From the NCBI GenBank assembly GCA_017643365.1, contig JAEPNO010000003.1, positions 1 to 64,000 on the forward strand: a DNA stretch of 64,000 nt, written 5' to 3'. The DNA comes from Balneolaceae bacterium (lineage in GTDB: Bacteria > Bacteroidota > Rhodothermia > Balneolales > Balneolaceae). The notes under the pieces are model-generated. The model did not search any database. It saw only the letters and a program-made list of their open reading frames with translations, and was not told the origin of the DNA. A program made the position numbers and the translations under genes. Positions 43,792 through 53,912 of the stretch are shown here, one piece after another. Positions within the stretch are counted from its first letter, which is position 1, and each line of letters begins with the position of its first letter.

Positions 43792-44232
43792 CTAGCTAAC
43801 AAGTTTTGATTTAAAAGCCATGGCATAAATTTTCATTTGCTTTACCATACTTGCCAACCCGTTAGCTCTAGTTGGTGACAGATGCTCTGCTAACCCAATC
43901 TGTTTCAAAAAATCGGGATTATGAGCCAGTATATCGTCCGGTGTTTGTCCGGAATACACTCTAATCATCAACGCAACCAACCCTTTAGTTATAGCGGCAT
44001 CGCTGTCTGCGGCAAACACTATTTTATCTCCATCTAAATCGGCCGTTAGCCAAACCTGGCTTTGGCATCCTTTTACCAGATTCTCGTCTTTATGATCTTT
44101 TTCCGGTAATGCTTCGAGCTTCGAACCCAGTTTTATGATGTGTTTGTATTTATCAGTCCAGTCATCAAACAAACTGAATTCTTTGATTATTCTTTCTTGG
44201 ATTTCGTTGATGGTCATAAGTAATTTATTCAA
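43792..44232 (-). CDS. sufE: SufE-family cysteine desulfurase-stimulating protein
   Basis: A 146-residue protein with the SufE hallmark NLVKGCQSQVWL; Cys56 is the sulfur acceptor that takes persulfide from SufS. Length and helical layout match SufE. Met6 is a second possible start. No sufBCD or sufS is close in this window. It lies about 40 bases upstream of the interrupted kinase gene on the same strand, but its function is unrelated. Confidence 0.9.
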   Translation of the reverse strand: MNKLLMTINEIQERIIKEFSLFDDWTDKYKHIIKLGSKLEALPEKDHKDENLVKGCQSQVWLTADLDGDKIVFAADSDAAITKGLVALMIRVYSGQTPDDILAHNPDFLKQIGLAEHLSPTRANGLASMVKQMKIYAMAFKSKLVS

Positions 44233-44256
44233 ATTCTTGAATCCACAATATAAAAA

Positions 44257-44276
44257 AAGCCCACATCAGTGAGCTT
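44257..44276 (-). terminator. Rho-independent terminator after the PAS-protein gene
   Basis: On the minus strand AAGCTCAC-TGAT-GTGGGCTT (8-bp stem with one U-G pair) is followed by seven T. It lies 25 bases after the stop of the gene at 44301. Confidence 0.7.
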
Positions 44277-44300
44277 GTTTAATCCGGAGTTTTCGGATTT

Positions 44301-45182
44301 TTAACTTTCTTTAAGTTCTAGCTTAACCACAGATTTTACCGATTTGATATCACCGGTAACCTCATCCTTAACAGGTTTGAATGATTGAAGCATATCTATA
44401 TACCCACCGGCTGAAGTTCTATATCTGCAAAGCTGAGCAGATTGTTCTCCGTTAAAAGCTTTATTAAGTGCCTCTAGAATATTGCTGTAATCGTCAGAGT
44501 GAATTACCGATGCCAAACCTTTGTCGAATATCACATCTTTATGCAATCCTGTAATCTCTTCGAAGGCTTCAGTTACTAATTTGCAATTATATTCACTTTG
44601 ATCGGTCGTTTTTTCAAACTTGATTGTGAACTCTTCTCTTCGCTTTAGCAATTCATCAAAATCGGTATTAAAGATTGCTTTAGCGGTTTCCTTCTTCTCA
44701 GTTACATCACGTTGGTACGAAACCCAATGCGTTACTTCACCTTCGGCATTTATCAATGGATGGATATCCCACTGATTAATAAATTCCGATCCATCTTTTC
44801 TGTAATTGATGGTGTGCCCAAAAAATGCCTGACCTTCAATAAGGCGGCGCTTCAATCGATCGAGGATAGCACGATCTGTTTTTTCGCCTTGCAGCATTCT
44901 TGGCGTATTACCAATTGCTTCTTCTTTGGAATACCCTGTCATTCGTGTAAATCCGTCGTTCACGTACACTATTTTAGGACCGGGCTTTTCTAAACCTAAT
45001 TCTGTAATTAGAATCGAATCATAGTCGTTGCGAATAGCACTTTCGAGTAAATCAACATGCTCATTCGCCTGTACATATTTTTTGTAAAGATCCCCAAATA
45101 GCTGTTCTAGTTGCTTAAAAGCCTCCGCGTCTTTTGCGTTTGCTTTAAGTTGTTCTAGAATTTGTTGTTGTTCATTACCCAT
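44301..45182 (-). CDS. Protein with a LOV-like PAS domain and a second PAS-like domain
   Basis: A 293-residue cytoplasmic protein. After a coiled-coil-like N-terminus (1-45), a PAS domain (about 48-165) has FTRMTGYSKEEAIGNTPRML followed by QGEKTDRAILDRL and INYRKDGSEFINQWDIHPLI. This is the LOV layout, but the photoactive Cys of GRNCRFLQ is Pro/Arg here (GNTPRMLQ), so it should not form a flavin adduct. A second PAS-like part (about 190-290) covers LVTEAFEEITGLHKDVIFDK and TSAGGYIDMLQSFKPV. No kinase, GGDEF or DNA-binding domain follows, so it would act through a partner. Confidence 0.78.
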   Translation of the reverse strand: MGNEQQQILEQLKANAKDAEAFKQLEQLFGDLYKKYVQANEHVDLLESAIRNDYDSILITELGLEKPGPKIVYVNDGFTRMTGYSKEEAIGNTPRMLQGEKTDRAILDRLKRRLIEGQAFFGHTINYRKDGSEFINQWDIHPLINAEGEVTHWVSYQRDVTEKKETAKAIFNTDFDELLKRREEFTIKFEKTTDQSEYNCKLVTEAFEEITGLHKDVIFDKGLASVIHSDDYSNILEALNKAFNGEQSAQLCRYRTSAGGYIDMLQSFKPVKDEVTGDIKSVKSVVKLELKES

Positions 45183-45303
45183 TCTTTGTCACTGATTTAT
45201 TTACTTTACTCGCCTATTACATTTGTCGTCTATCGTATTTAAACTTTGCCAAAGTACTTATCATTCCCGTAAATACTCAACTTATTAAAAAAATCTCTGA
45301 TAT

Positions 45304-46043
45304 ATGCGCAAGCATGCTCTACTTATAGCTCTAATCGCTTTTTTTCATCAAGCTGTTCAATTTTTAAAAAAACTATCGAAACATACAGCCCAGAAATGAT
45401 TGAGATTGAAGGTGGCGAGTTTTTATTTGGCGATTTTTATGAACTTTCGAATACCGATGCTCTTCCACTTCATCAGGTTAAAGTGAAATCTTTTTTGATC
45501 GGAAAATATGAAGTCACTTTCGAACAGTATGATGATTTTGCTTTAAAAACCGGTCGTGAACTGCCAAACGACGGCGCTTACGGAAGAGAGAAGCGCGCGG
45601 TAGTAGACGTCACCTGGGACGATGCCCTCGCATTTTGCAAAAGTTTAGGGTATCGACTTCCTTCAGAAATTGAATGGGAATACGCTGCCCGATCGGGTGG
45701 AAAAAATCACGTTATTTCAGGAACAGATAGCTTATCGCACCTCAAAGATTTTGCAATTGTTCGAAGCTCAGGAATAAACTTCAGTTTTATGGTCGGAACT
45801 AAGAAGCCCAATGAACTCGGGTTATATGATATGAGCGGTAATGTTTTTGAATGGATAGACGAGTTTTATCAGTTTTACAGCCTTCCGGATCAAAAACACG
45901 ATAATGATGCTGACGCAATTCGAATTATTCGTGGCGGTAGTTTTGGTGAAGAAGAGATGGCTACACGCACTTATTGGAGAGTGGGAACTTTACGTGATGT
46001 AAAAGCAACCGATATTGGCTTTCGGTGCGCTAAAAGTTTGTGA
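45304..46043 (+). CDS. SUMF1/FGE-sulfatase-family lipoprotein with an N-terminal frameshift
   Basis: The intact 3' part (45396-46043, 215 residues) is an FGE/SUMF1 fold: IEIEGGEFLFGDFYEL, VTFEQYDDFAL, LGYRLPSEIEWEYAARSG, LGLYDMSGNVFEW, RIIRGGSFG and DIGFRCAKSL. The formylglycine-generating Cys pair is not seen. Upstream, an ATG at 45304 reads MRKHALLIALIAFF and then leaves frame. One extra T in the seven-T run at 45339-45345 would give SSSCSIFKKT, a perfect lipoprotein signal with the Cys at about residue 18, joined in frame to the FGE domain. So the real gene is a lipoprotein of about 246 residues, and the frameshift is a sequencing error, slippage or mutation. Such proteins act in gliding-motility or envelope complexes. 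Confidence 0.72.
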
Positions 46044-46050
46044 AATAAAA

Positions 46051-46073
46051 AAGGGGGACCGTAGCCCCCCTTT
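46051..46073. terminator. Bidirectional terminator between convergent genes
   Basis: A hairpin of G5 against C6 flanked by A6 and T3 (AAAGGGGG...CCCCCTTT) lies between the convergent FGE-like and acyl-CoA dehydrogenase genes. The T run is strong on the minus strand, weak on the plus strand. Confidence 0.75.
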
Positions 46074-46083
46074 CCTCACTCAC

Positions 46084-47247
46084 TCATCGAAGTAGCAACT
46101 TAGCAATGGTGCTTAGTTGCATGTTCGTTGTACCCTCGTAAATTTTACCGATCTTTGCATCACGGTAAAACTTCTCAACAGGATATTCTTTTACGTAGCC
46201 ATTGCCACCGAACATGTCGATTGCCATTGATGCTACGCGTTCAGCCACTTCCGACGAATAAAACTTCGCCATGGCTGCTTCTTTTAAAAAGGGTTGGCCG
46301 GCCATTTTCATTCTGGCGGCGTTGTACACTAATAATCGAGCAGTTTCGATATCAGTTGCCATTCTTGCTAACTGAAACTGAATGCCTTGAAATTCTGAAA
46401 TAGCCTTTCCAAACTGCTTTCGTTGCTTGATGTAATCCACAGCTGCATCAAAAGCACCTTGCGCTATACCCACCATTTGTGCACCAATTCCGATACGACC
46501 TTCGTTCAATGTCTCGATCGCTACTTTATAGCCTTTGCCGTATTCGCCAAGGATATTTTCCTTAGGCACTTTACAATCTTCAAGGAGAATCTCGCAAGTT
46601 GAACTCGCTCTGATTCCCATTTTGTCTTCTTTGTTAGAAACCGAGAAGCCTTCAAAATCCCGTTCTACCACAAATGCAGTAATTCCTTTGTAGCCTAATT
46701 CAGGATTAACATTCGCAAACACCAAAAAGATGTCAGCTTCATTAGCGTTGGTGATCCACAATTTAGCACCATTCAACACAAAGTGATCATCTTCTTCTTT
46801 AGCAGAGCACTTTAACGCAAATGCATCGCTACCTGAGCCGGCTTCTGATAAGCAATAAGCACCAACTTTTTCGGTAGCTAATTGCGGCAAATACTTTTCT
46901 TTCAAAAAGTCGGAAGCGTAATTCACAAAAGCATTATTCACTAATGTATTTTGCACGTCCATAAAAACACCGGCAGAAGCATCCACTCGAGAAATCTGCT
47001 CGATAGCAACCACACTCATCATAAAGGTACCGCCACCACCTGAGTACTTCTCGGGAATATCAATTCCCATAAGTCCCATTTCAAAAAATTCCTTGATCAA
47101 ACCAGGGTTTAATTTGGCTTGTTCGTCCATTTCGCTTACTAACGGACCAATTGAACTTTTAGCAAAATCTGCGGCTGCGTCTCTTAGCATTTGCTCATCT
47201 TCAGTGAGCTGAGTTAAAGGAGGAATAGCGTTTTCGACTTGATTCAT
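46084..47247 (-). CDS. Acyl-CoA dehydrogenase
   Basis: A 387-residue flavoprotein of normal length: N-terminal helical domain (1-125), middle beta domain with AYCLSEAGSGSDAFALKC (about 130-147) and WITNANEADIFLVFANV, and C-terminal helical domain with QLARMATDIETARLLVY, MFGGNGYVKEYPVEKFYRDA and IYEGTTNMQL, where Glu is the catalytic base. It oxidises acyl-CoA to enoyl-CoA, passing electrons to ETF. Chain-length class cannot be told: short-chain or branched-chain is likely from the YEGTTNMQ position. It is downstream of meaB/mutase in the same direction but is separated by 128 bases with its own promoter. Confidence 0.9.
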   Translation of the reverse strand: MNQVENAIPPLTQLTEDEQMLRDAAADFAKSSIGPLVSEMDEQAKLNPGLIKEFFEMGLMGIDIPEKYSGGGGTFMMSVVAIEQISRVDASAGVFMDVQNTLVNNAFVNYASDFLKEKYLPQLATEKVGAYCLSEAGSGSDAFALKCSAKEEDDHFVLNGAKLWITNANEADIFLVFANVNPELGYKGITAFVVERDFEGFSVSNKEDKMGIRASSTCEILLEDCKVPKENILGEYGKGYKVAIETLNEGRIGIGAQMVGIAQGAFDAAVDYIKQRKQFGKAISEFQGIQFQLARMATDIETARLLVYNAARMKMAGQPFLKEAAMAKFYSSEVAERVASMAIDMFGGNGYVKEYPVEKFYRDAKIGKIYEGTTNMQLSTIAKLLLR

Positions 47248-47280
47248 TACTTAATTAAAGCATTCTCTATTTTAGCGAAG

Positions 47281-47288
47281 CAAAGATA
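47281..47288 (-). promoter_or_regulatory. -7 box of the acyl-CoA dehydrogenase promoter
   Basis: CAAAGATA on the plus strand is TATCTTTG on the minus strand, an exact TAnnTTTG box, 34 bases upstream of the acyl-CoA dehydrogenase start. The -33 region has only an AT-rich match. Confidence 0.55.
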
Positions 47289-47375
47289 CGATTGTAAGCG
47301 CTTTTTTACTATTAAAATGACGCTTTTGTAAAAAAAATTATTTTATAAAAACCCTAAGTAATTACACTAAAGAAG

Positions 47376-48341
47376 TTAGCCGATTTCGTCCATTAACCTA
47401 CGGGCAGCTTCAGTTGCGCTTATCTTTCCACTCAACATATCATCTTTTAGATCACTAACCATTTGCTGCGTCGACGCTTGGTTCCAAATTCTATGCAGCA
47501 CTTCATCTTCAACCAATCGCTTAAACCAATTCAGGTCTTGCTTATTCCTGTTTTTATCAAACAGATTATTTGATGTTAGGTGTTCTTTGAATTGATTTAC
47601 AGCTTCCCAAACTTCAGCAATTCCCTCTTTTTGCAAGGCACTAATGGTTAAAATAGCCACTTCCATCCCCGGATATTTTGGTGCCAGCATGTGAAAGGCG
47701 TTTTTATATTCCGATTTCGCCATTTCAGCTAATTTCTTTTGATCTCCATCCGCTTTGTTAATCACCATTACATCGGTGATTTCCAGAATACCACGTTTTA
47801 TGCCCTGCAGCGAATCGCCGGCACCGGGTAACATCAGCACCATAAAACAGTCTACCATTGAGGCGACTTCAAACTCGCTTTGCCCCACACCAACGGTTTC
47901 AACTAAAACGATATCATATCCGGCAGCTTCGCATAACTGAATCGACTCCCTCGTTTTTTTTGCAACTCCGCCTAAAGTTCCAGCGGTTGGCGATGGACGA
48001 ATAAATGCTTCCTCTTTCCCCGAAAGCAATTCCATTCGGGTTTTGTCGCCCAAAATACTGCCGCCTGTGGTAGGGCTACTCGGATCTACAGCCAACACGG
48101 CAACCCGATGCCCTTGTTCAATCAACAGGTTCCCAAAAGCTTCGATAAAGGTGCTTTTACCTACACCAGGTACACCGGAAATACCCAAGCGAAGCGTATC
48201 ATTTCGTTTTGGGAGCGCACTCAAAAGTTCCGCTGCTTTTTGCTGATCCTCTTCCCGGCTACTTTCGATCAAAGTGATCGCCTTCGCGAGATGTCGTCGC
48301 TTCCCCTTCGATATACCTTCGGCCAGCTGAGCTACGGTCAT
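47376..48341 (-). CDS. meaB: MeaB-type GTPase chaperone of methylmalonyl-CoA mutase
   Basis: A 321-residue protein with Walker [16 protein letters not shown] (about 56-70), VLAVDPSSP, and ETVGVGQSE for switch regions, plus NKAD (guanine specificity). This is the MeaB/ArgK family that protects and loads B12 in methylmalonyl-CoA mutase. It overlaps the mutase gene by 4 bases (ATGA), the usual pairing. The C-terminal dimerisation arm is present, so the protein is complete. Confidence 0.93.
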   Translation of the reverse strand: MTVAQLAEGISKGKRRHLAKAITLIESSREEDQQKAAELLSALPKRNDTLRLGISGVPGVGKSTFIEAFGNLLIEQGHRVAVLAVDPSSPTTGGSILGDKTRMELLSGKEEAFIRPSPTAGTLGGVAKKTRESIQLCEAAGYDIVLVETVGVGQSEFEVASMVDCFMVLMLPGAGDSLQGIKRGILEITDVMVINKADGDQKKLAEMAKSEYKNAFHMLAPKYPGMEVAILTISALQKEGIAEVWEAVNQFKEHLTSNNLFDKNRNKQDLNWFKRLVEDEVLHRIWNQASTQQMVSDLKDDMLSGKISATEAARRLMDEIG

Positions 48342-50485
48342 TTTTTCATTGCCCGAATTTCGTCGATTACTTCCGATGCTGCTTTCGGGATATTAGTTCC
48401 AGGACCAAAAATCGCCTTCACCCCGGCACCCTTTAAAAACTCATAATCTTGAACTGGAATTACTCCACCGGCAACGATCATAATGTCCTCGGCTCCTTCT
48501 TCTTTCAATAACTTGATGAGCTCCGGGATTAAGGTTTTATGTCCGGCAGCCAGCGTCGAAACCCCGATAACGTGCACATCATTTTCGATGGCCTGTTTTG
48601 CGGCTTCGTCAGGGGTTGAAAACAATGGTCCAACATCCACATCAAATCCCATATCGGCGAAGGCGGTTGCAACCACTTTTGCGCCACGGTCGTGACCATC
48701 CTGCCCCATTTTTACCACTAAAATTCGAGGTCGGCGCCCTTCTTCTTTGGCAAACACATCAATTTTCTTCTTTATCTGCTGATAATGCTCATCGTTTTGA
48801 TACACGCTTTCGTACACTCCTTTTATGGTTTGATTGTTCGCCTTATGCCGGCCCCAGGCTCGCTCCATTGCACTCGATATTTCGCCCACGGTTGCTCTAT
48901 TTCGGGTAGCATCCACAGCTAAATCCAACAAATTACCGGTTCCGCTTTTGGCGGCCTCGTAAATGGCTTCCAGCGATTCTTTCACTGCAACGGTATCTCT
49001 CGAACTTTTGATCTGCTCAATCAATTCGATCTGCTTTTTCCGAACCTCGGTGTTGTCGATATCCAGAATTTCAACAGGATCTTCTTTGTCGTTGATGTAT
49101 TTGTTCACGCCAACAATGGTAACGTCGCCCTTATCAATCCCGGCTTGTTTGATCGCCGCCGCTTCTTCGATTTTTCTCTTCGGATAGCCTTGCTCAATCG
49201 CTTTTGCCATTCCGCCCATTTCGAACACTTCGTTGATGATTTCCCGAGCTTTTTCTTTTAAGTCGTGCGTCATCGACTCAATAGCATACGAACCACCCAG
49301 TGGATCAACGGTGTGTGTGATGTCAGTTTCTTCCTGAATGATCGTTTGTGTGTTTCTTGCGATTCGAGAAGAGGTCTCCGTTGGCAAGCTGATCGCCTCA
49401 TCATAACTATTGGTGTGCAATGATTGCGTTCCGCCCAACACGGCAGCCATTGCTTCGATGGTGGTTCGGATCACGTTATTCAACGGATCTTGCGCTGTTA
49501 ACGACCAACCCGAAGTTTGGCAATGCGTGCGCAGCATCATCGACTTTGCATTTTTCGGATCAAAATGCTCTTTCATCAACTCGGCCCAAAGCATTCGTGC
49601 TGCCCGAAGCTTGCTCACTTCCATCAAAAAATTCATCCCGATGGCAAAAAAGAACGACAATCGTGGTGCAAATGCATCAACATCCAGTCCACGATCTACG
49701 GCTGCTTTTACATATTCCAATCCATCCGCCAACGTGAACGCCAATTCCAGCGCAGAATCAGCACCGGCTTCCTGCATGTGATAACCTGAGATCGAAATAG
49801 TGTTGAACCGAGGCATGTGCTTGCTGGCATACTCAATAATATCCGACACCAATCGCATAGATTCTTGCGGCGGATAGATGTAGGTATTTCGCACCATGAA
49901 TTCTTTCAAAATATCGTTTTGGATGGTGCCACTTAATGCTTCTTTGCCTACGCCTTGTTCTTCAGCCGCTACGATATAAGCTGCCAAAATAGGAATTACG
50001 GCACCGTTCATGGTCATCGAAACAGACATTTTATCGAGTGGAATTCCATCGAACAAAATCTTCATATCCTCTACCGAATCGATGGCTACACCGGCTTTAC
50101 CCACATCGCCAACCACACGCGGGTGATCGGAATCAAATCCTCGGTGTGTGGCTAAATCGAAGGCAACGCTAAGCCCTTTTTGCCCTTTTTCGAGCGCAGC
50201 ACGGTAAAAACGATTGGATTCCTCAGCTGTTGAAAACCCGGCGTATTGGCGGATTGTCCAAGGTCGTTGGGTGTACATGGTTGGGTACGGCCCACGCTTA
50301 AAGGGAAACTGTCCCGGAAATCCATCTTCTACTTTTCTTTTTTCGAGATCTTCCTGGCTGTATAAAGCTTGAATATTAATCCCTTCAGGACTCATTCTAT
50401 TGAGGGAGTCAACGGGTTTGCCTTTCAAAGCTTTTTCAGCCGCAGCTTTCCAATTCGATGATGCTTCGTTTTTCTCGTTCGACAT
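48338..50485 (-). CDS. Methylmalonyl-CoA mutase, large (B12-binding) subunit
   Basis: A 715-residue enzyme: TIM-barrel substrate domain with [20 protein letters not shown] and [20 protein letters not shown], and a C-terminal B12-binding domain with [20 protein letters not shown] (DxHxxG). It interconverts methylmalonyl- and succinyl-CoA in propionate and branched-chain catabolism. Members with this length and a B12 domain can act as homodimers or with a small subunit. No small-subunit gene is next to it in the window. It is translationally coupled to meaB. Confidence 0.93.
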   Translation of the reverse strand: MSNEKNEASSNWKAAAEKALKGKPVDSLNRMSPEGINIQALYSQEDLEKRKVEDGFPGQFPFKRGPYPTMYTQRPWTIRQYAGFSTAEESNRFYRAALEKGQKGLSVAFDLATHRGFDSDHPRVVGDVGKAGVAIDSVEDMKILFDGIPLDKMSVSMTMNGAVIPILAAYIVAAEEQGVGKEALSGTIQNDILKEFMVRNTYIYPPQESMRLVSDIIEYASKHMPRFNTISISGYHMQEAGADSALELAFTLADGLEYVKAAVDRGLDVDAFAPRLSFFFAIGMNFLMEVSKLRAARMLWAELMKEHFDPKNAKSMMLRTHCQTSGWSLTAQDPLNNVIRTTIEAMAAVLGGTQSLHTNSYDEAISLPTETSSRIARNTQTIIQEETDITHTVDPLGGSYAIESMTHDLKEKAREIINEVFEMGGMAKAIEQGYPKRKIEEAAAIKQAGIDKGDVTIVGVNKYINDKEDPVEILDIDNTEVRKKQIELIEQIKSSRDTVAVKESLEAIYEAAKSGTGNLLDLAVDATRNRATVGEISSAMERAWGRHKANNQTIKGVYESVYQNDEHYQQIKKKIDVFAKEEGRRPRILVVKMGQDGHDRGAKVVATAFADMGFDVDVGPLFSTPDEAAKQAIENDVHVIGVSTLAAGHKTLIPELIKLLKEEGAEDIMIVAGGVIPVQDYEFLKGAGVKAIFGPGTNIPKAASEVIDEIRAMKK

Positions 50486-50716
50486 ACGTTTGATTTTCTT
50501 TCGTGGAAACGGTTTTCTGTATCGAATGTACGGGTTTTATCGAAATCAAATAAGAGCAACTGTGTGAAAATGAAATGAAGGGGAGAATTTGTGCCGAAGA
50601 CATCCCTTGGAAGAATATGAAACTAGGAAACGATGCATGTGAAAAATAAAATCAGATATTTTAGAATTAGCCCATATTTTATTAGCTGTTCTACCATGCA
50701 CTAAAACTTGATTTAA

Positions 50717-51680
50717 TTGAAGAAGAAGGGTTACGTCTTATTTATTAATCTGGTTATACTGACCAGTATTTTTGGACTTCTTGAAATCGGTGTACGGCTT
50801 CTTTATCCCGAGATCCATTTTCCCGGCACAGATAAGAACTTGATCAAAGAAAATGTTTTTGAATCCACTCCGGGACTTCAACCAAACTCAGAAGGAATTT
50901 CGAATGGTGTTTTAAAGAAAGTTAGTGGTACTGGATTTTGGCAATATTCTACCAACTCCCAAGATGCTTCTTCAGATTCTTTTTCTTGGAGATTCTGTAA
51001 CTATGGGCATTGGAGTTGAGTCAGACTCCACATTCGCAGGCCACATACACCATTCCACAGATTCTATTTCAGTTCTAAATCCATCTCTAATCGGATATAG
51101 CAATGCGGATTATCTAAATATTTCCAGAAATGTTATTCAGTCCGATTCGCTATCCAATCAAATAAATTCGACCTATCTATTTTGGTGTCTGAATGATATT
51201 TATGCAAATGAATTTTCAACTATTGGCTTTACAAGCGATTCCATTCTAGACCGTTTAGTTGCCCTATTTCGAAACCATTCAAAGTTATTTCATTTCTTGA
51301 AAGCAACTTTAACAGATCGCCCAAAGCAATATTTTGCTCATGATGTGAAATTTTATTCCGAATCTGACCCAAATTTTAAACAAGCGATTCGAAATTTAGC
51401 ATCCATCGATTCGATAGCAATTGAAAATAATATTCCATTTACGATTGTTCTACTTCCTTATGAATATCAACTAAGAGATGACGCTCGTATCACTTCATCT
51501 CCATACAATGTTTTTGAAAAACACCTATCCAGCGAGGGAATAAAATATCTAAATCTAACAGATCAATTAAGCGCTTATAAAACCCCTTCACAGGAGCTTT
51601 ACTTGTATGGGGATGGAATTCATTTCTCAACTTTGGGTCACAAATTAATTGCCGAAGAATTACTGAAATCACTTAATTGA
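50717..51680 (+). pseudogene. SGNH/GDSL hydrolase-like protein split by a frameshift
   Basis: A TTG start at 50717 gives a membrane anchor (VLFINLVILTSIFGLLEIGV) and about 80 further residues in frame, then the frame is lost near 50955-50985. The other frame holds ILFLGDSVTMGIGVE (GDS block I of SGNH hydrolases), an internal LFWCLNDIY (Asn), and DGIHFSTLGHKLIAEELL (Asp-x-x-His, block V). Together they are one membrane-anchored SGNH hydrolase of about 320 residues, interrupted by a one-base insertion or a two-base deletion before the GDS motif. The rest is undamaged, so a recent mutation or a sequence error is likely. Substrate unknown. Confidence 0.68.
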
Positions 51681-51771
51681 AGCTCGGAACAGTTTCTTAT
51701 CAGTAGGCAACTATCCCTAATTTCATATTCAATTAATCATCCATAGATATACCTACGGCACTAGATGTATC

Positions 51772-52587
51772 CTATTTCAGATTCATCTCGGTTTGGGAGG
51801 AGCTGAAACCCATTTCTTCTTCGAATTTTTCGGTGCCAAAGGCTTCTTCCATTTCGGCGCGTAGTTTTTGGATGGACAAGCCTGAGGTAAGTGATCCATT
51901 TCGGGAGATGGAAATCCGTCCTGTTTCTTCAGAAACAACGAGCACAAACACATTGTTGATCTCACTCACACCAACTGCCGCTCTGTGGCGAGTACCAAAC
52001 GATTGGGAGATGTTCGGATTTTGCGAAATCGGGAGATACGCACTTGCTGCAATAATTCGATTATTTCGGATAATAACCGCGCCATCGTGCAAGGGCGTTT
52101 CTTTCTGAAAAATGGTGAGCAGCATTTCGCTGGTAATTTTAGAATCGATACCCACACCGCCATCAATAATATCTTGCAAGCCGGTGGTTCGTGCGAACAC
52201 TATCAATGCACCAATTTTTTCTTTCGACATCACTTTTACGGCTTCGATAACTTCGTCGATCATATCATCAGAATTGGAGCGGGCAAAAAACCGATCGAGG
52301 TTGGTGTTTTGTCCTAACCGATAAAGCAGTTTCCGTATTTCGGGTTGAAAAATGATGAACACAGCAAGAATCCCTACATCCAGAATTCCTGAAAGGATGA
52401 AATCTATGGTGTCGAAGCCGAGAACTCGAATCCCGAGATTTATCACCACAAGAAGCATAATTCCGATACCGGCCTGAATGGCAAACGTCCCTCTGATCCA
52501 TTGATACAGATATACCAGCACGCCTGCAATCAGCAGGGTTTCGATAAAATCCATAAGTCCGAAATCGAGAAATCCGATGGGAATCAA
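51772..52587 (-). CDS. cdaA: Membrane diadenylate cyclase CdaA (c-di-AMP synthase)
   Basis: A 271-residue protein with three N-terminal membrane helices (about 11-30, 38-55, 63-82), then the DAC domain with TPLHDGAVIIR (DGA at 168-170) and FGTRHRAAVG (RHR at 200-202), the residues that bind ATP and metal. It makes c-di-AMP from two ATP. It lies 12 bases downstream of folP, a neighbourhood common in Bacteroidota; GlmM and CdaR genes are not here. Confidence 0.93.
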   Translation of the reverse strand: MIPIGFLDFGLMDFIETLLIAGVLVYLYQWIRGTFAIQAGIGIMLLVVINLGIRVLGFDTIDFILSGILDVGILAVFIIFQPEIRKLLYRLGQNTNLDRFFARSNSDDMIDEVIEAVKVMSKEKIGALIVFARTTGLQDIIDGGVGIDSKITSEMLLTIFQKETPLHDGAVIIRNNRIIAASAYLPISQNPNISQSFGTRHRAAVGVSEINNVFVLVVSEETGRISISRNGSLTSGLSIQKLRAEMEEAFGTEKFEEEMGFSSSQTEMNLK

Positions 52588-52599
52588 AAGGGCAACCGT

Positions 52600-53427
52600 T
52601 TAACTGTGTGATATAATTGCGTTGAATATACGAATAGAATCGCTTGCTTCCTTTACATCATGAACACGCAATATTTTTGCGCCTTTCATCAACGAATGAT
52701 AATGCACGGCAATGGTTCCGGTAAGTCGTTCGTCGGTTGGGCGGCCGTCTAGAATCTGCCCGATCATGGATTTGCGTGAAGCTCCAACTAATACAGGGAA
52801 CGCTTTTTTGGTGAAAGTATCAAGCTGCGCGATGATTTTTGTGTTATGCTCGAGTGTTTTCCCAAATCCAATTCCCGGATCTAGTACAATCTGATCTACC
52901 CCGACTTGTTTTAGGTGTTCAATCTTTTGATCAAAAAACTGATCGATTTCCGAAATCACATCAGAGTAGGTAGGATTTTTCTGCATCGTTTGTGGATCTC
53001 CTTGGCTGTGCATCAACACATAGATTGCATTGAATTCAGCGCATAACTCAGCAAATCGAGGTTCTTTTTCTAGTCCACTTACATCATTAACAATGTGTGC
53101 CCCACAATCGAGTGCCTGACGTGCCACTTCGTACTTTGTGGTATCGATGGAAAAGTTACTTTCCGGAAATTCCTTGATGGCTTTTTGTAGCACCGGAATC
53201 ACTCGTTGCAGTTCTTCGGCTTCGCTCACCGGCTCGGCGTTGGGCCGAGTAGATTCCCCGCCCACATCAATAATGGCAGCGCCATCTGCTACCATTTGCT
53301 CGATTTGCCGAAGTGCGGCATCCACAGAAACGAACTGCCCGCCATCGGAAAAGGAATCGGGAGTAACGTTTAAAATCCCCATAATAATTGGGGATAGTGA
53401 GGGAAACATTGATTTTTGCTTAGACAA
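52600..53427 (-). CDS. folP: Dihydropteroate synthase
   Basis: A 275-residue TIM-barrel enzyme with IMGILNVTPDSFSDGGQF (residues about 15-32), the loop DVGGESTRPNAEPVSEAEE, and VLDPGIGFGKTLEHN. It condenses p-aminobenzoate with the pterin diphosphate in folate synthesis and is the sulfonamide target. All conserved loops are intact. It is first in a two-gene unit with cdaA. Confidence 0.95.
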   Translation of the reverse strand: MSKQKSMFPSLSPIIMGILNVTPDSFSDGGQFVSVDAALRQIEQMVADGAAIIDVGGESTRPNAEPVSEAEELQRVIPVLQKAIKEFPESNFSIDTTKYEVARQALDCGAHIVNDVSGLEKEPRFAELCAEFNAIYVLMHSQGDPQTMQKNPTYSDVISEIDQFFDQKIEHLKQVGVDQIVLDPGIGFGKTLEHNTKIIAQLDTFTKKAFPVLVGASRKSMIGQILDGRPTDERLTGTIAVHYHSLMKGAKILRVHDVKEASDSIRIFNAIISHS

Positions 53428-53439
53428 GAATGTTAAGTG

Positions 53440-53473
53440 TTAAATGCTAAATGAAAGATAATTTAGCATTTAA
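53440..53473. repeat. Perfect 13-bp inverted repeat between ferredoxin and folP
   Basis: TTAAATGCTAAAT at 53440-53452 is repeated in inverse at 53461-53473 with an 8-base loop. On the minus strand the loop carries TATCTTTC, close to the TAnnTTTG box. It could be the terminator of the ferredoxin gene, the promoter of folP, or both. Confidence 0.55.
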
Positions 53474-53497
53474 ATTTCAACATTTATCATTCAAAAA

Positions 53498-53833
53498 CTA
53501 CCACTCTTCAACTAAGTCGCCGAGTTTGTCTTCTTTTTCTGCCCATTCGTCGGCGTCAGGGAGTGCGTCTTTAGTTTCATTGATGATACGGTCTTCCCAA
53601 GCTTCGGCTAAGCGCTCGTTTAATTCGATGTAATGTTCCCACTTATCCGGTACTTCATCGTCAGGGAAAATAGCTTCCACCGGACATTCCGATACGCAAG
53701 CATCGCAATCGATACATTCATTAGGATCGATGGTTAAGAAATTCGGACCTTCGCGAAATGCATCAACCGGGCAAACAGCGGCACAGTTGGTGTATTTACA
53801 TTGGATACATGGCTCGGTAACTACGTATGGCAT
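53498..53833 (-). CDS. fdxA: FdxA-type 7Fe/8Fe ferredoxin
   Basis: A 111-residue ferredoxin with cysteines C9, C12, C17, C21 and C40, C43, C46, C50. This spacing (CxxCxxxxCxxxCP then CxxCxxCxxxCP) is that of Azotobacter-type FdxA: C9, C17 and C50 would hold a 3Fe-4S cluster and C21, C40, C43, C46 a 4Fe-4S cluster. The acidic C-terminal tail (50-111) is normal for this family. It works in electron transfer, partner unknown. It is an isolated gene. Confidence 0.9.
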   Translation of the reverse strand: MPYVVTEPCIQCKYTNCAAVCPVDAFREGPNFLTIDPNECIDCDACVSECPVEAIFPDDEVPDKWEHYIELNERLAEAWEDRIINETKDALPDADEWAEKEDKLGDLVEEW

Positions 53834-53912
53834 TGTATTAGGATGAAATTTTTTGATGAAATAAGTGAGGATCGAATATCAAGGTGAACTGAATTAGATT
53901 CAATCCAAATTG

